Part shown: positions 1-7,286 of the stretch, piece by piece
Layout of the letters: every line of letters begins with the position of its first letter
Numbering within the stretch: position 1 is the stretch's first letter
Assembly (NCBI GenBank): GCA_934636825.1
Contig: CAKUBG010000016.1
Coordinates: 1-62,069, forward strand
From: an uncultured bacterium
GTDB taxonomy: Bacteria; Vulcanimicrobiota; Xenobia; Xenobiales; Xenobiaceae
Reading direction: 5' to 3'
Length of the DNA stretch: 62,069 bases
Made by a program: the position numbers and the translations under genes
The notes under the pieces: model-generated
Told to the model about the DNA's origin: nothing
Databases searched by the model: none
What the model saw: the letters and a program-made list of their open reading frames with translations, nothing else

Positions 1-2
1 AT

Positions 3-77
3 TCCGACATAGCTCAGCGGTAGAGCAATCGGCTGTTAACCGATCGGTCGTAGGTTCAAATCCTGCTGTCGGAGCCA
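3..77 (+). tRNA. tRNA-Asn (GTT)
   Basis: A full cloverleaf can be drawn: the acceptor stem pairs 3-9 with 67-73, discriminator G is at 74, and the CCA (75-77) is encoded in the DNA. The anticodon stem ATCGG/CCGAT encloses the loop CTGTTAA with anticodon GTT at 35-37, which reads Asn codons. The T arm has the usual GTTCAAATC loop. Confidence 0.97.
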
Positions 78-106
78 TTGCGTAAAAAGAATAAATAAGG
101 CACAAC

Positions 107-149
107 AAGCATTCGATCTTTATGAGGTTGAGTGCTTTGTCTTTTTTTT
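107..149 (+). terminator. Probable terminator of tRNA-Asn
   Basis: An 8-bp stem (107-114 with 130-137, one G-T pair) with a 15-nt loop is followed within four bases by eight Ts (142-149). The large loop makes it weaker than the other terminators here. Confidence 0.5.
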
Positions 150-309
150 GTAGCTTTTTGCATGTAGTTTTTACAGTTTGTCCTCCCCCCTTTTCAAAGA
201 ACTGCTTCTCTATAATAAAAAGCAACCGCTATAAAACACTTTTAGGCAGGGATTGTTAGGAAGTCAAAGAAATTTGTCCCTAAAATTTAGAGGTTTGCGG
301 TTTTTAATT

Positions 310-633
310 ATGCTGAATAAGAAATTTTTTCTTGGTTTTGTTTTAGCTGTAGCAGCTCTTTGTTTATGGGCTTTTCCCAGTCAGGCCGGTTTACTGAACA
401 ATGTTGGTTTGGAAAAATTTACCGGAACTTTGACGGAAGTTTCTAATATTTCCGTAAATGTAGTTAATTACGAGCACCAAAAAGTCGTTACGGCTTTTGT
501 TCCCGCCGAAGTCGGTTATAAGAGCAAGCTTCAGCAGAGCTTCCGCCCCGGTGATAAAGTGCAAATTAAAGTTTCTCGTGACAAACAGAGTGGCCGCTAC
601 ATTTTAGCTTCCATTAAGAAGTTGAATAAATAA
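310..633 (+). CDS. Small secreted protein of unknown function
   Basis: The 107-residue protein starts with a typical Sec signal peptide: Lys-Lys, a hydrophobic stretch, then cleavage near PSQA-G (about residue 26). The mature part is about 80 residues, rich in Val, Lys and beta-strand-like alternation, and ends in basic residues. It resembles in style small secreted OB-fold/DUF5666-type domains, but I cannot assign a family. ATG 310 is chosen because it gives a clean signal peptide; the frame is open upstream with TTG codons at 253, 274 and 295, and no start has a strong Shine-Dalgarno sequence. A TATAAT at 211-216 could be a -10 element, but no good -35 is seen. The gene is followed by its own terminator, so it is probably monocistronic. 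The secreted protein at 49309-49698 is similar in size and layout, but relatedness is not shown. Confidence 0.7.
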   Translation: MLNKKFFLGFVLAVAALCLWAFPSQAGLLNNVGLEKFTGTLTEVSNISVNVVNYEHQKVVTAFVPAEVGYKSKLQQSFRPGDKVQIKVSRDKQSGRYILASIKKLNK

Positions 634-659
634 CTTTTGTACGGTTTGTACCAACTGAT

Positions 660-696
660 AAAAGGCTTGGAGTGCAACTTCAGGCCTTTTTATTTT
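660..696 (+). terminator. Rho-independent terminator
   Basis: A 10-bp stem (660-669 with 681-690, containing AAAAGGC/GCCTTTT) and an 11-nt loop run into a T-rich tract. It closes the small secreted-protein gene at 310-633. Confidence 0.8.
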
Positions 697-778
697 CGCC
701 AATCTCTTTAGGCAGGATGTGCAAGAGCAAAAACAAAAACACATCATCAATTATTTTTCTTCTTTTTGGAGGACATTC

Positions 779-2716
779 ATGAATTCTCGTTGGTTACGCC
801 ATGCGGCTCTGGCAGCTTTATTAGGTGCAAGCTCAATATCTTATGTTTGCACACCGGCTGAAGCTGCCGAACCTACTGTTCCTGTGCGAGTTGTCACTCA
901 AGTTAAAGGCGGAATTTTAGAAATAAGCGTCACTTGGGCCAACGAGGCCTCCCCTATCTTTAAATCAGAATACAGTAGCGGAGCAGCCAGAATAACTATT
1001 GACGGCGCCTCCTTAAAAGGAGACACCCAAGTTGTGCCTTTAGAAGGCAACAATGCTAAAGAAGCCCTTATCAGTCAAGTTGATGATGAAACTGTAGTCG
1101 TCAATATTCGTGCTGCCAGTGAACCCAACATTAAAGTTTTCCAAATTCCTACTGTTAAAAATGTTAAAGGCGTAAAATACGTACTGCCCATAAACTTACT
1201 TAGCGCCAGTAAACCTACCGCCGCTACCAAAGCTGAAGACAAAAAGCATGCTACCGCGCCTAAAGCTGACGACAAAAAGCCTGCCACCGCTACCAAAGCC
1301 GATGACAAAAAGCCTGCTGCCAAGCCTAAAGCCGACGACAAAAAGCCTGCTGCCGCTACCAAAGCTGACGACAAAAAGCCTGCCGTCGCTCCTAAAGCTG
1401 ATGACAAAAAGCCTGCCGTCGCTCCTAAAGCTGAAGCTAAAAAGCCTGCCGTTGCGACCAAAGCTGACGACAAAAAGCCTGCCGTTGTGCCCAAAGCTGA
1501 CGACAAAAAGCCTTCCGTAGCACCTAAAGCTGACGACAAAAAGCCTGCAGCCGCACCTAAAGCCGACGACAAAAAGCCTGCCGTCGCTCCTAAAGCTGAT
1601 GACAAAAAGTCCGCTGTAGCGCCTAAAGCCGACGACAAAAAGCCTGCTGCTGCCGCTACCAAAGCTGACGACAAAAAGCCTGTTGCCACGCCTAAAGCTG
1701 ACGACAAAAAGCCCGCTGCCGCCGCAAAAGCTGAAGACAAAAAGCCTGCTGCCGCTACCAAAGCAGACGACAAAAAGCCTGTTGCCACGCCTAAAGCAGA
1801 CGACAAAAAACCCGCTGCCGCCGCAAAAGCTGAAGATAAAAAGCCTGCTGCCAAGCCTAAGACTGAAACTGTACGTAAAGCTGATACGAAGCCTGCGCCT
1901 CCTCAGCTTACAGCCAAGGACGATCCTGTAAAGGTTAAAGTTATCTTTAATCCTAAAGCAGATGAGCTTCGTATTGGCTTAATCTACAAAGGCAATTTAA
2001 AAAACATAGTAAAACGCGCCAGCGGCAGCGATTCATCTATGAGTATCGAGCTTTGCCCAGCTACTTTGCAAGGACCTACCCAATCGGCTAAGCTCGAAAG
2101 AGGCCAAATTGTTAGCTACCAAGCTAAGCAAGCGGCAGCCAACAAAGTTATTATCGAAGTTAAAGTACAAAACCCGCCCTACTTTGTACAAGATGTAGAC
2201 GTACACGGCGGTGCCTTCTATGGCATTTCTTATAACTACGCTCAAGATTATAAGCCCGCTGCCACGCCCAAAGCCGACACTGCTAAGCCTGCCGCCGCGC
2301 CCAAAGCCGACACTGCTAAGCCCGCTGCCACGCCCAAAGCCGACGCCGCTAAGCCCGCTGCCACGCCCAAAGCCGACACTGCTAAGCCTGCTGCCGCACC
2401 TAAAGCCGACGCTAAGCCTGCCGCCGCACCTAAAGCCGACGCTACTAAGCCTGCCACCGCTACTACAGCAACTCCTGTACCGGCAGCAGAAACAAGCGTC
2501 GTTAAAGAAAATGCGGCCATAGTAAAAGATCATTATGCCTACTTCCCCTTAAAAGAGCGCAGCGCGGCGGCTGTAGCTGACAGCTTAGTCAAACTCTACC
2601 CCAACGTAGATTTCAAAGTCGACGAAATGTTAAATGTTATCTTCGTACAGGGCAGCGCCGAAGACGTAGCCAAGATCGGCAACGTGCTTAAGGTTGTTTC
2701 CAACTTCGAAAAGTAA
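779..2716 (+). CDS. AMIN/secretin-N-type periplasmic protein with long KADDKKPA repeats
   Basis: The 645-residue protein has a Sec signal peptide (residues 1-29, cleavage near AEA-A). Two beta-rich modules resembling AMIN domains (about 33-145 and 375-490) alternate with two low-complexity blocks. Block one has 19 copies of an 11-residue unit of the type KADDKKPAxxP (146-365); block two has about six units of the type KADTAKPAAAP (490-565). The last 70 residues, with a pattern like ADSLVKLYPNVDFKVDE followed by an Asn-Val-Ile-Phe-Val-Gln-Gly strand, look like a secretin N/STN domain. AMIN and secretin-N domains are known from PilQ/secretins and periplasmic wall-linked proteins, but there is no secretin barrel here, so this may be an accessory periplasmic or wall-binding protein. 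The start at 779 follows GGAGG (768-772) by six bases; the upstream GTG at 719 lacks this. A TPR gene follows after 20 bases, suggesting one operon. Function is inferred. Confidence 0.75.
   Translation: MNSRWLRHAALAALLGASSISYVCTPAEAAEPTVPVRVVTQVKGGILEISVTWANEASPIFKSEYSSGAARITIDGASLKGDTQVVPLEGNNAKEALISQVDDETVVVNIRAASEPNIKVFQIPTVKNVKGVKYVLPINLLSASKPTAATKAEDKKHATAPKADDKKPATATKADDKKPAAKPKADDKKPAAATKADDKKPAVAPKADDKKPAVAPKAEAKKPAVATKADDKKPAVVPKADDKKPSVAPKADDKKPAAAPKADDKKPAVAPKADDKKSAVAPKADDKKPAAAATKADDKKPVATPKADDKKPAAAAKAEDKKPAAATKADDKKPVATPKADDKKPAAAAKAEDKKPAAKPKTETVRKADTKPAPPQLTAKDDPVKVKVIFNPKADELRIGLIYKGNLKNIVKRASGSDSSMSIELCPATLQGPTQSAKLERGQIVSYQAKQAAANKVIIEVKVQNPPYFVQDVDVHGGAFYGISYNYAQDYKPAATPKADTAKPAAAPKADTAKPAATPKADAAKPAATPKADTAKPAAAPKADAKPAAAPKADATKPATATTATPVPAAETSVVKENAAIVKDHYAYFPLKERSAAAVADSLVKLYPNVDFKVDEMLNVIFVQGSAEDVAKIGNVLKVVSNFEK
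1218..1875 (+). repeat. 33-bp coding tandem repeat, 19 units (KADDKKPAxxP)
   Basis: Nineteen near-identical units of about 33 bp encode the Lys/Ala/Pro/Asp repeat. A higher-order direct duplication of 99 bp is visible: 1661-1759 is repeated at 1760-1858 with few differences. Such arrays can change length by slippage or recombination. Confidence 0.9.
2250..2475 (+). repeat. Second coding repeat block (KADTAKPAAAP-type)
   Basis: About six 30-33-bp units encode a Lys/Ala/Pro/Asp/Thr repeat between the second AMIN-like module and the C-terminal domain of the same protein. It differs from the first block by AK or TAK in place of DDKK. Confidence 0.85.
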
Positions 2717-2736
2717 TTAAGTAAGGAGTTTCCGAC

Positions 2737-4602
2737 ATGTCTTCTCAGACGCTCCCCGATCTGAATAAGTTAAAGGAAAGCTTGGCTCAAAAACCTACCG
2801 ATTTAGAATTGCTCAAAAAAATCGGCGTCATTCTCTATGAAGAAGCGAAAGAAAGCGAAGCGCTCAACTATTGGGAGAAAGCCGCTCTGGTATCTCCTTC
2901 CGACGCTCAAGTATTAAATTACTTAGGCGCCATATATTTAGATCTCGGCAACAATGAGAAGGCCCTGGAGCAATATCGTTTATTAGTTGAGCAAAATCCC
3001 CAAGATTATTTGTCTTTAAATAATATGGGGTTAATCTACTCCAAATTGGGGGATTTTGCTCAAGCTTTAAATAGCTGGAACAAAGCAATTGCCATCAAAG
3101 ACGATTGCGGCGAAATTTATTACAACATGGGCATCCTTTATGCCAGCGTGGGGAAAATAGACGAAGCTAAAAATGCTTACGAAAAAGCCATTGCTTTAGA
3201 CGACAATAAGTATGCCCATAACAATTTAGGGCTTTTGCTTATGCGTTCCGGGGAATTTGGCGAAGCGGAAAAAGAGTTTCGTGCCGCCATTAAGCTCGAT
3301 CAAAACGATATTCACTCTCTGAACAATCTAGCTTATCTTTGCGAGCAAGTTGGCAACAATGAAGAAGCTAAGCACTTTTTCCAAGCAGCTTTACAAATAA
3401 AGCCGCAAAATTGTTTTGCTCTCAATTCCTTAGGCAAAATATACGCTCAAGAAGGCCAACTTGAAGAAGCTGAAACTTGTTTTCGTCAAGCTATACAAGC
3501 CAATCCGCAAGACGCCAAAAGTTATCACAACTTAGGCAGAACTCTAGCCCAGTTGCGTCGCTGGAACGAAGCTATTGAATTTTACAAGCAAGCTTTGGAT
3601 TTATCTCCCAACGATCCTTATATCCACGGCAACCTCGGTCGCGCTTTTATGGCTCTAAATGACTTGGAGAGCGCCGAAAAAGAGTTGCGCCAAGCTTATC
3701 TCTTGGATCGTCAAAATACTACTGCTTTAAATAATTTAGGGCTTTGTTTATTGCGTGGCGGCAATTTGTCCGACGCTATTTCAGTTTTGCATTTAGTTTT
3801 AACTATTAAGCCTGACGACGAACTGGCGCACAACAATTTGGGACTAGCTATGTCCAAGCAACACGACGACGCCGGTGCCGCCTTACACTACCGTGAGTTG
3901 CTCAAGCTCAATCCGCAAAATGCGGCTGCTTGGTTGAGTTTGGGGCAATGTTGCGCCCATTTGGGACAATTGGACAAAGCTGTGGAAGCCTACAGACAAG
4001 CGGTCGAATTAAATAGCACAGACGCTGACGCCTACAACAACTTGGGCTTGACCTACTTAAGTTTGGGCAAATTGACAGAAGCTATCATGGCTTTGGATAA
4101 AGCTTTAGATATACGTCCAGATAGCAAATACACCTATAACAATAAGGGCTTAGTTTATACGGCTTTAGGCCAGCTTAACAATGCTGCAGCCGCTTTCCAA
4201 GCTTCGCTCAATTTAGATCCGCAAGATGAAGATACTCGCACCAATTTAGGCATAGTCTTAGCTAGACAAGACAAGCTCTCGGAAGCTGTAGAAGCTTGGC
4301 AACAAGTTTTAAAATTAAATCCTCACAATCGAGAAGCCAAGATCAACTTAGGATTAGGTTACTTTGAAACCCAAAATTACCAAGAAGCCGCCGAAGCCTT
4401 TCTGGATCTGGCTGAAGACTCTTTGAACGCAGAGCAGGCAGTAATATACAGATATTTACCTTTGTGCCAAGCTTATTTGCAACAAAAAAACGACGTCCAA
4501 GCTTCTCTAGCTCAAGCTGAAAAGCTTAAAGACGTCGGCCTAATAAAACAAGAAGATTGGCAAAAGCTCAAAGCTAAAGTGGAAGCTTTGCTTAAAGCCT
4601 AG
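2737..4602 (+). CDS. TPR-repeat protein
   Basis: The 621-residue protein is almost entirely tetratricopeptide repeats: about 15-16 copies of the 34-residue pattern with W/Y-LG-Y-A-P (for example blocks ending in NNLGLxxxxxGxxxEA and the ALxLNPxN turns). There is no signal peptide or membrane segment, so it should be a cytosolic scaffold. TPR arrays bind peptides or partner proteins; the specific partner cannot be read from sequence. AAGGAG at 2723-2728 supports ATG 2737. It lies 20 bases behind the AMIN/secretin-N gene, so the two are probably co-transcribed and may act in one envelope assembly process (inference). Some repeats carry Asn-Asn-Leu-Gly and Gln-rich variants typical of bacterial TPR chains. 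Confidence 0.85.
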   Translation: MSSQTLPDLNKLKESLAQKPTDLELLKKIGVILYEEAKESEALNYWEKAALVSPSDAQVLNYLGAIYLDLGNNEKALEQYRLLVEQNPQDYLSLNNMGLIYSKLGDFAQALNSWNKAIAIKDDCGEIYYNMGILYASVGKIDEAKNAYEKAIALDDNKYAHNNLGLLLMRSGEFGEAEKEFRAAIKLDQNDIHSLNNLAYLCEQVGNNEEAKHFFQAALQIKPQNCFALNSLGKIYAQEGQLEEAETCFRQAIQANPQDAKSYHNLGRTLAQLRRWNEAIEFYKQALDLSPNDPYIHGNLGRAFMALNDLESAEKELRQAYLLDRQNTTALNNLGLCLLRGGNLSDAISVLHLVLTIKPDDELAHNNLGLAMSKQHDDAGAALHYRELLKLNPQNAAAWLSLGQCCAHLGQLDKAVEAYRQAVELNSTDADAYNNLGLTYLSLGKLTEAIMALDKALDIRPDSKYTYNNKGLVYTALGQLNNAAAAFQASLNLDPQDEDTRTNLGIVLARQDKLSEAVEAWQQVLKLNPHNREAKINLGLGYFETQNYQEAAEAFLDLAEDSLNAEQAVIYRYLPLCQAYLQQKNDVQASLAQAEKLKDVGLIKQEDWQKLKAKVEALLKA

Positions 4603-4623
4603 CAATTTTTATACCAATACGAC

Positions 4624-5823
4624 CTAGCGCAAGGGGGGAATGCGCTTTCTGCCTCTTTTACCTTGTCGTCCTTTAGGATGGCGCATGCTAAATTTTACAT
4701 TTCTAGCGATAGGAAAAGGTGACAGTTTGCTTCCCGAACTTGTGTGAGTTTCGTTCTCTTCTTCAGTCTGTTCGCCATTGTCGGTGGGCAAGCTATTTTC
4801 TTCTTTTTCTGCCTTTTCGCTATCAGAAACAGCTTCTTTAGCAGCAAGATCTTCAGCAGCAATATCTGTCGCGAGATCGGCATAGGCAGCTATCGGATCT
4901 ATATCGTCAGCAGAAGTTAAGCTAGAAGAGCTAATATCTCCAAAATCGGGTTCGGGATAGATTTCTTCGTGTCCATTGGCTTCTGAGGAAAAATCGACGG
5001 CTTTGTCAATGTTGGTAATATTGGGGTTATAGATAATTTCTGCCGTTGTCCTGGGCATATCTTCAGAAACTTGATAAACGGCTGTCGGAAAACTATCAAG
5101 CTGAACTTGTTGAGCTTGTGCGTCTTCCTCTACTTCATTTTTCGCAACCGGAGCAACATATTCTTCGCTTTCAGCTTGGCTAACTTGATCGCTTTCCGAA
5201 TGTTCGTCTTGCAAATCAGCTACTTGGCCACGCAAATCCCAAATAAGCTCTTGATCTTCATTGTTTCTATCTTCAAACATCTTGCGCAAAGCTTCAAAAT
5301 TGAGGCTAATCTCTTCCCAACGACCGCGCCAGTAAGAAGCTTCATCTTTAGCTGAATCGAGCTCTTCACGTGAATGCTTTAAATTTTCTTCTAAATCAGC
5401 ACAACGCGCTTTTAAAACTTCATTTTCTATCAACAATTTATGTTGTTCAGCCAATAATTTTGTCTCATTGGCAACACTGTCGGCTGCGCTATAGGCAGCT
5501 TGGAAATTTGCTAATGGCGCAGAATCGATAGCCGTTTCTTCCTTGGCCAGAGGCTCTGTTGTCTGAACTATACTTTCGGCAGATATTATATCTATATCAT
5601 TATCGGCAACTTGAACGGCAGGCAGAGCCTCTGTGGAGCGTTTTCTACGTTTAAGCGTCAACTTAGGCAAATCGCTCTTAAAAAGTTCCCAATGTTTGCC
5701 ACTAGCATCAATACAAATAGCTCCTCGCAATTCACCACTTCTAATACGTCTATAAATAGTGGGAATGGATACGCCGCTAAGTTCGGACGCCTCTTGCAAA
5801 GTAATTCTTTCAGCTCTGGCCAT
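4624..5823 (-). CDS. Excisionase-type HTH protein with coiled coil and basic tail
   Basis: The 399-residue protein begins with an excisionase/MerR-like winged-helix domain (residues 1-55; ITLQEASELSGVSIPTIYRRI is the helix-turn-helix, followed by a wing ending in a Trp-Glu-Leu motif). Residues about 125-220 form a Glu/Leu-rich coiled coil. The next 150 residues are acidic and low-complexity, and the last 25 are strongly basic (Lys/Arg-Gly-Arg-Lys-Arg). The layout suggests a DNA-binding protein that dimerises, perhaps structural rather than a phage excisionase: no integrase or phage gene is nearby. ATG 5823 follows a GAGG-like ribosome site. It converges on the TPR gene with only 21 bases between the stop codons. 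Function is unknown. Confidence 0.65.
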   Translation of the reverse strand: MARAERITLQEASELSGVSIPTIYRRIRSGELRGAICIDASGKHWELFKSDLPKLTLKRRKRSTEALPAVQVADNDIDIISAESIVQTTEPLAKEETAIDSAPLANFQAAYSAADSVANETKLLAEQHKLLIENEVLKARCADLEENLKHSREELDSAKDEASYWRGRWEEISLNFEALRKMFEDRNNEDQELIWDLRGQVADLQDEHSESDQVSQAESEEYVAPVAKNEVEEDAQAQQVQLDSFPTAVYQVSEDMPRTTAEIIYNPNITNIDKAVDFSSEANGHEEIYPEPDFGDISSSSLTSADDIDPIAAYADLATDIAAEDLAAKEAVSDSEKAEKEENSLPTDNGEQTEEENETHTSSGSKLSPFPIARNVKFSMRHPKGRQGKRGRKRIPPLR

Positions 5824-5967
5824 AAAGTGATCTTTTCCTCACTTAAGTAAAAAATGATCTCATCATAGTATTATTACAACTGAAAGCGGCTTCGGCCTGC
5901 CAATACAATGTTTTTTTATATTTAGTGTTGACCAAAAGTTAAGGCCCAAAGCCGACTGGTAAATTCA

Positions 5968-6810
5968 CTAAAAAGACACATCACCAATAGTCACTGAAAA
6001 GTCTTGCCCACTATTTGAACGGAGCAAAAGTTCACCATGCTCACCTAAACCGACGGTTCGGCCGATTTTTACTTCCTGAGAAGCAGAGACAGTTGCGACC
6101 TTATCCCCAAAGCAAACACTTCCTGTTTCAAAGTCTGAGTCTTTGGGAGCCAAACCTACTCTGACAGCCGTATCTAGTCCTTTATGCAAACAGTGAGCGT
6201 ACCACTCTGTAGCTAAAGAAGCAAAACCGTCGGCTGCTAAGCGTTTGACCAAAATAAAAAGCTCTTGGCCTATATCCTCACAAGCTTCTTTATTTGTCCA
6301 ATTATCTTGAAAAGCTTCCGACCATACGGCTGCTGGGCGCGGCAAATTGTGCAGCGCACCTTCACTGTCTTGCAAATTTACACCCATGCCAGCCACAACT
6401 CCAAAATTTAAGCTGTTCTGCACTAACTCACAGAGAATGCCAGCCAATTTACCTTGGCCTTTCACCAACACATCGTTGGGCCACTTTAAGCCAACACAGC
6501 TGAGCGTTTCAGGGCTTCGTCCCAAACGTATTAAACGCTTTTCGGCCGCTTTTACCATGGCTAAACCTACAACTAAAGGCAAGGACGAAGCCCACTTGAG
6601 GCTGAGCCCATCTTGTTCATTTAAACTTATCCAATAGCTGGCTGCCAAACTTTCGCCGGGACGACAATTCCAAGTGCGCTCACCGCGGCCGCGCCCATGA
6701 GTTTGCTCTTTGGCCATTAGCACAAATTCATTTTCTAATTTAACTTTTTGAGCTCTCCTTTTCATTTCTGAATTGGTGGAATCTATACTGGGTAAAATTT
6801 CAATCTTCAC
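5968..6810 (-). CDS. birA: Biotin--[carboxyl carrier protein] ligase
   Basis: The 280-residue enzyme activates biotin with ATP to biotinyl-5'-AMP and transfers it to a lysine of a carrier domain. The biotinyl-AMP loop is visible as GRGRGERTW (residues 39-47), and the conserved KWPND followed by GKLAGIL appears at about residues 108-125. A C-terminal SH3-like domain (about 230-275) is present. The N-terminal HTH repressor domain of E. coli BirA is missing, so this is the ligase-only type and should not regulate the biotin operon. It is divergently oriented to oadG-oadA-oadB, whose OadA homologue carries a biotinyl-Lys motif and is the obvious substrate. Confidence 0.93.
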   Translation of the reverse strand: MKIEILPSIDSTNSEMKRRAQKVKLENEFVLMAKEQTHGRGRGERTWNCRPGESLAASYWISLNEQDGLSLKWASSLPLVVGLAMVKAAEKRLIRLGRSPETLSCVGLKWPNDVLVKGQGKLAGILCELVQNSLNFGVVAGMGVNLQDSEGALHNLPRPAAVWSEAFQDNWTNKEACEDIGQELFILVKRLAADGFASLATEWYAHCLHKGLDTAVRVGLAPKDSDFETGSVCFGDKVATVSASQEVKIGRTVGLGEHGELLLRSNSGQDFSVTIGDVSF

Positions 6811-6944
6811 AAGGCAACTCCTTAACCTATTTTGTTTGTTTGTCTAGTCGACATGTTTTCTCACTTGTCAAGAATCACCTATTGAGCAGGATTTATACGC
6901 TTTTGCCTAAAACCTCGCAGAGGAATTTACCGAAAGGAAGTCGG

Positions 6945-7241
6945 GTGAGTTTGAGCTTTACCCGATTTTGTGAGTTTATGATAGTTCAAGGTCTAATCAT
7001 AACAGTTATCGGTATGCTCGTGGTATTCTTATTCTTAATCCTTTTGGTTTGCATCACCGGATGGACCAGCGGATTGGTACGTAAGTATGCACCAGAGCCT
7101 GCCGCTGCGCCTAAAAAGCCTGCCAAGCCTGTAGTTGCACCTCCTGCCGCTAAAGCTGCGGTCGAAACGGTTTCCGACAACGATAAGATTGCCGCCGTTA
7201 TCGCTATAGCTCAACGTGAGTTTGGCCTCCCCGTAAGATAG
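6945..7241 (+). CDS. oadG: OadG-like gamma subunit of a biotin-dependent decarboxylase
   Basis: This small protein (98 residues from GTG 6945; 87 from ATG 6978) has one N-terminal membrane helix (MIVQGLIITVIGMLVVFLFL and onwards), then a Pro/Ala/Lys linker and a short C-terminal segment. That is the plan of OadG/MmdD gamma subunits, which anchor the alpha subunit to the membrane beta subunit. GTG 6945 is preferred because AAGGAAG (6934-6940) lies four bases upstream; ATG 6978 has no clear ribosome site but begins directly at the membrane helix. The longer open frame from 6840 lacks support. It is first in the oadG-oadA-oadB operon. Confidence 0.8.
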   Translation: MSLSFTRFCEFMIVQGLIITVIGMLVVFLFLILLVCITGWTSGLVRKYAPEPAAAPKKPAKPVVAPPAAKAAVETVSDNDKIAAVIAIAQREFGLPVR

Positions 7242-7286
7242 AGCAAAATTCAGCCCTTTTTTTAGCAACGCCCTCAAGGAGTAGAT

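Noticed and set aside
1075..1854. Long minus-strand open frame over the KADDKKPA repeat
   Set aside because: It is the mirror of a repeated coding array with few stops by composition, has no ribosome site, and encodes only Ala/Leu/Gly/Phe repeats. The plus-strand gene has a signal peptide and ribosome site.
1218..1875. CRISPR array
   Set aside because: The repeat unit is contiguous without unique spacers, keeps a reading frame, and varies by codon; no cas genes are near.
2033..2533. Minus-strand frames over the second repeat block
   Set aside because: Low-complexity Gly/Arg/Ser or Ala/Gly/Leu products from the repeat in antisense; no start signals.
6811..6944. Long N terminus of oadG from 6840
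   Set aside because: The extra 35 residues have no transmembrane or conserved pattern and no ribosome site; AAGGAAG points to GTG 6945.
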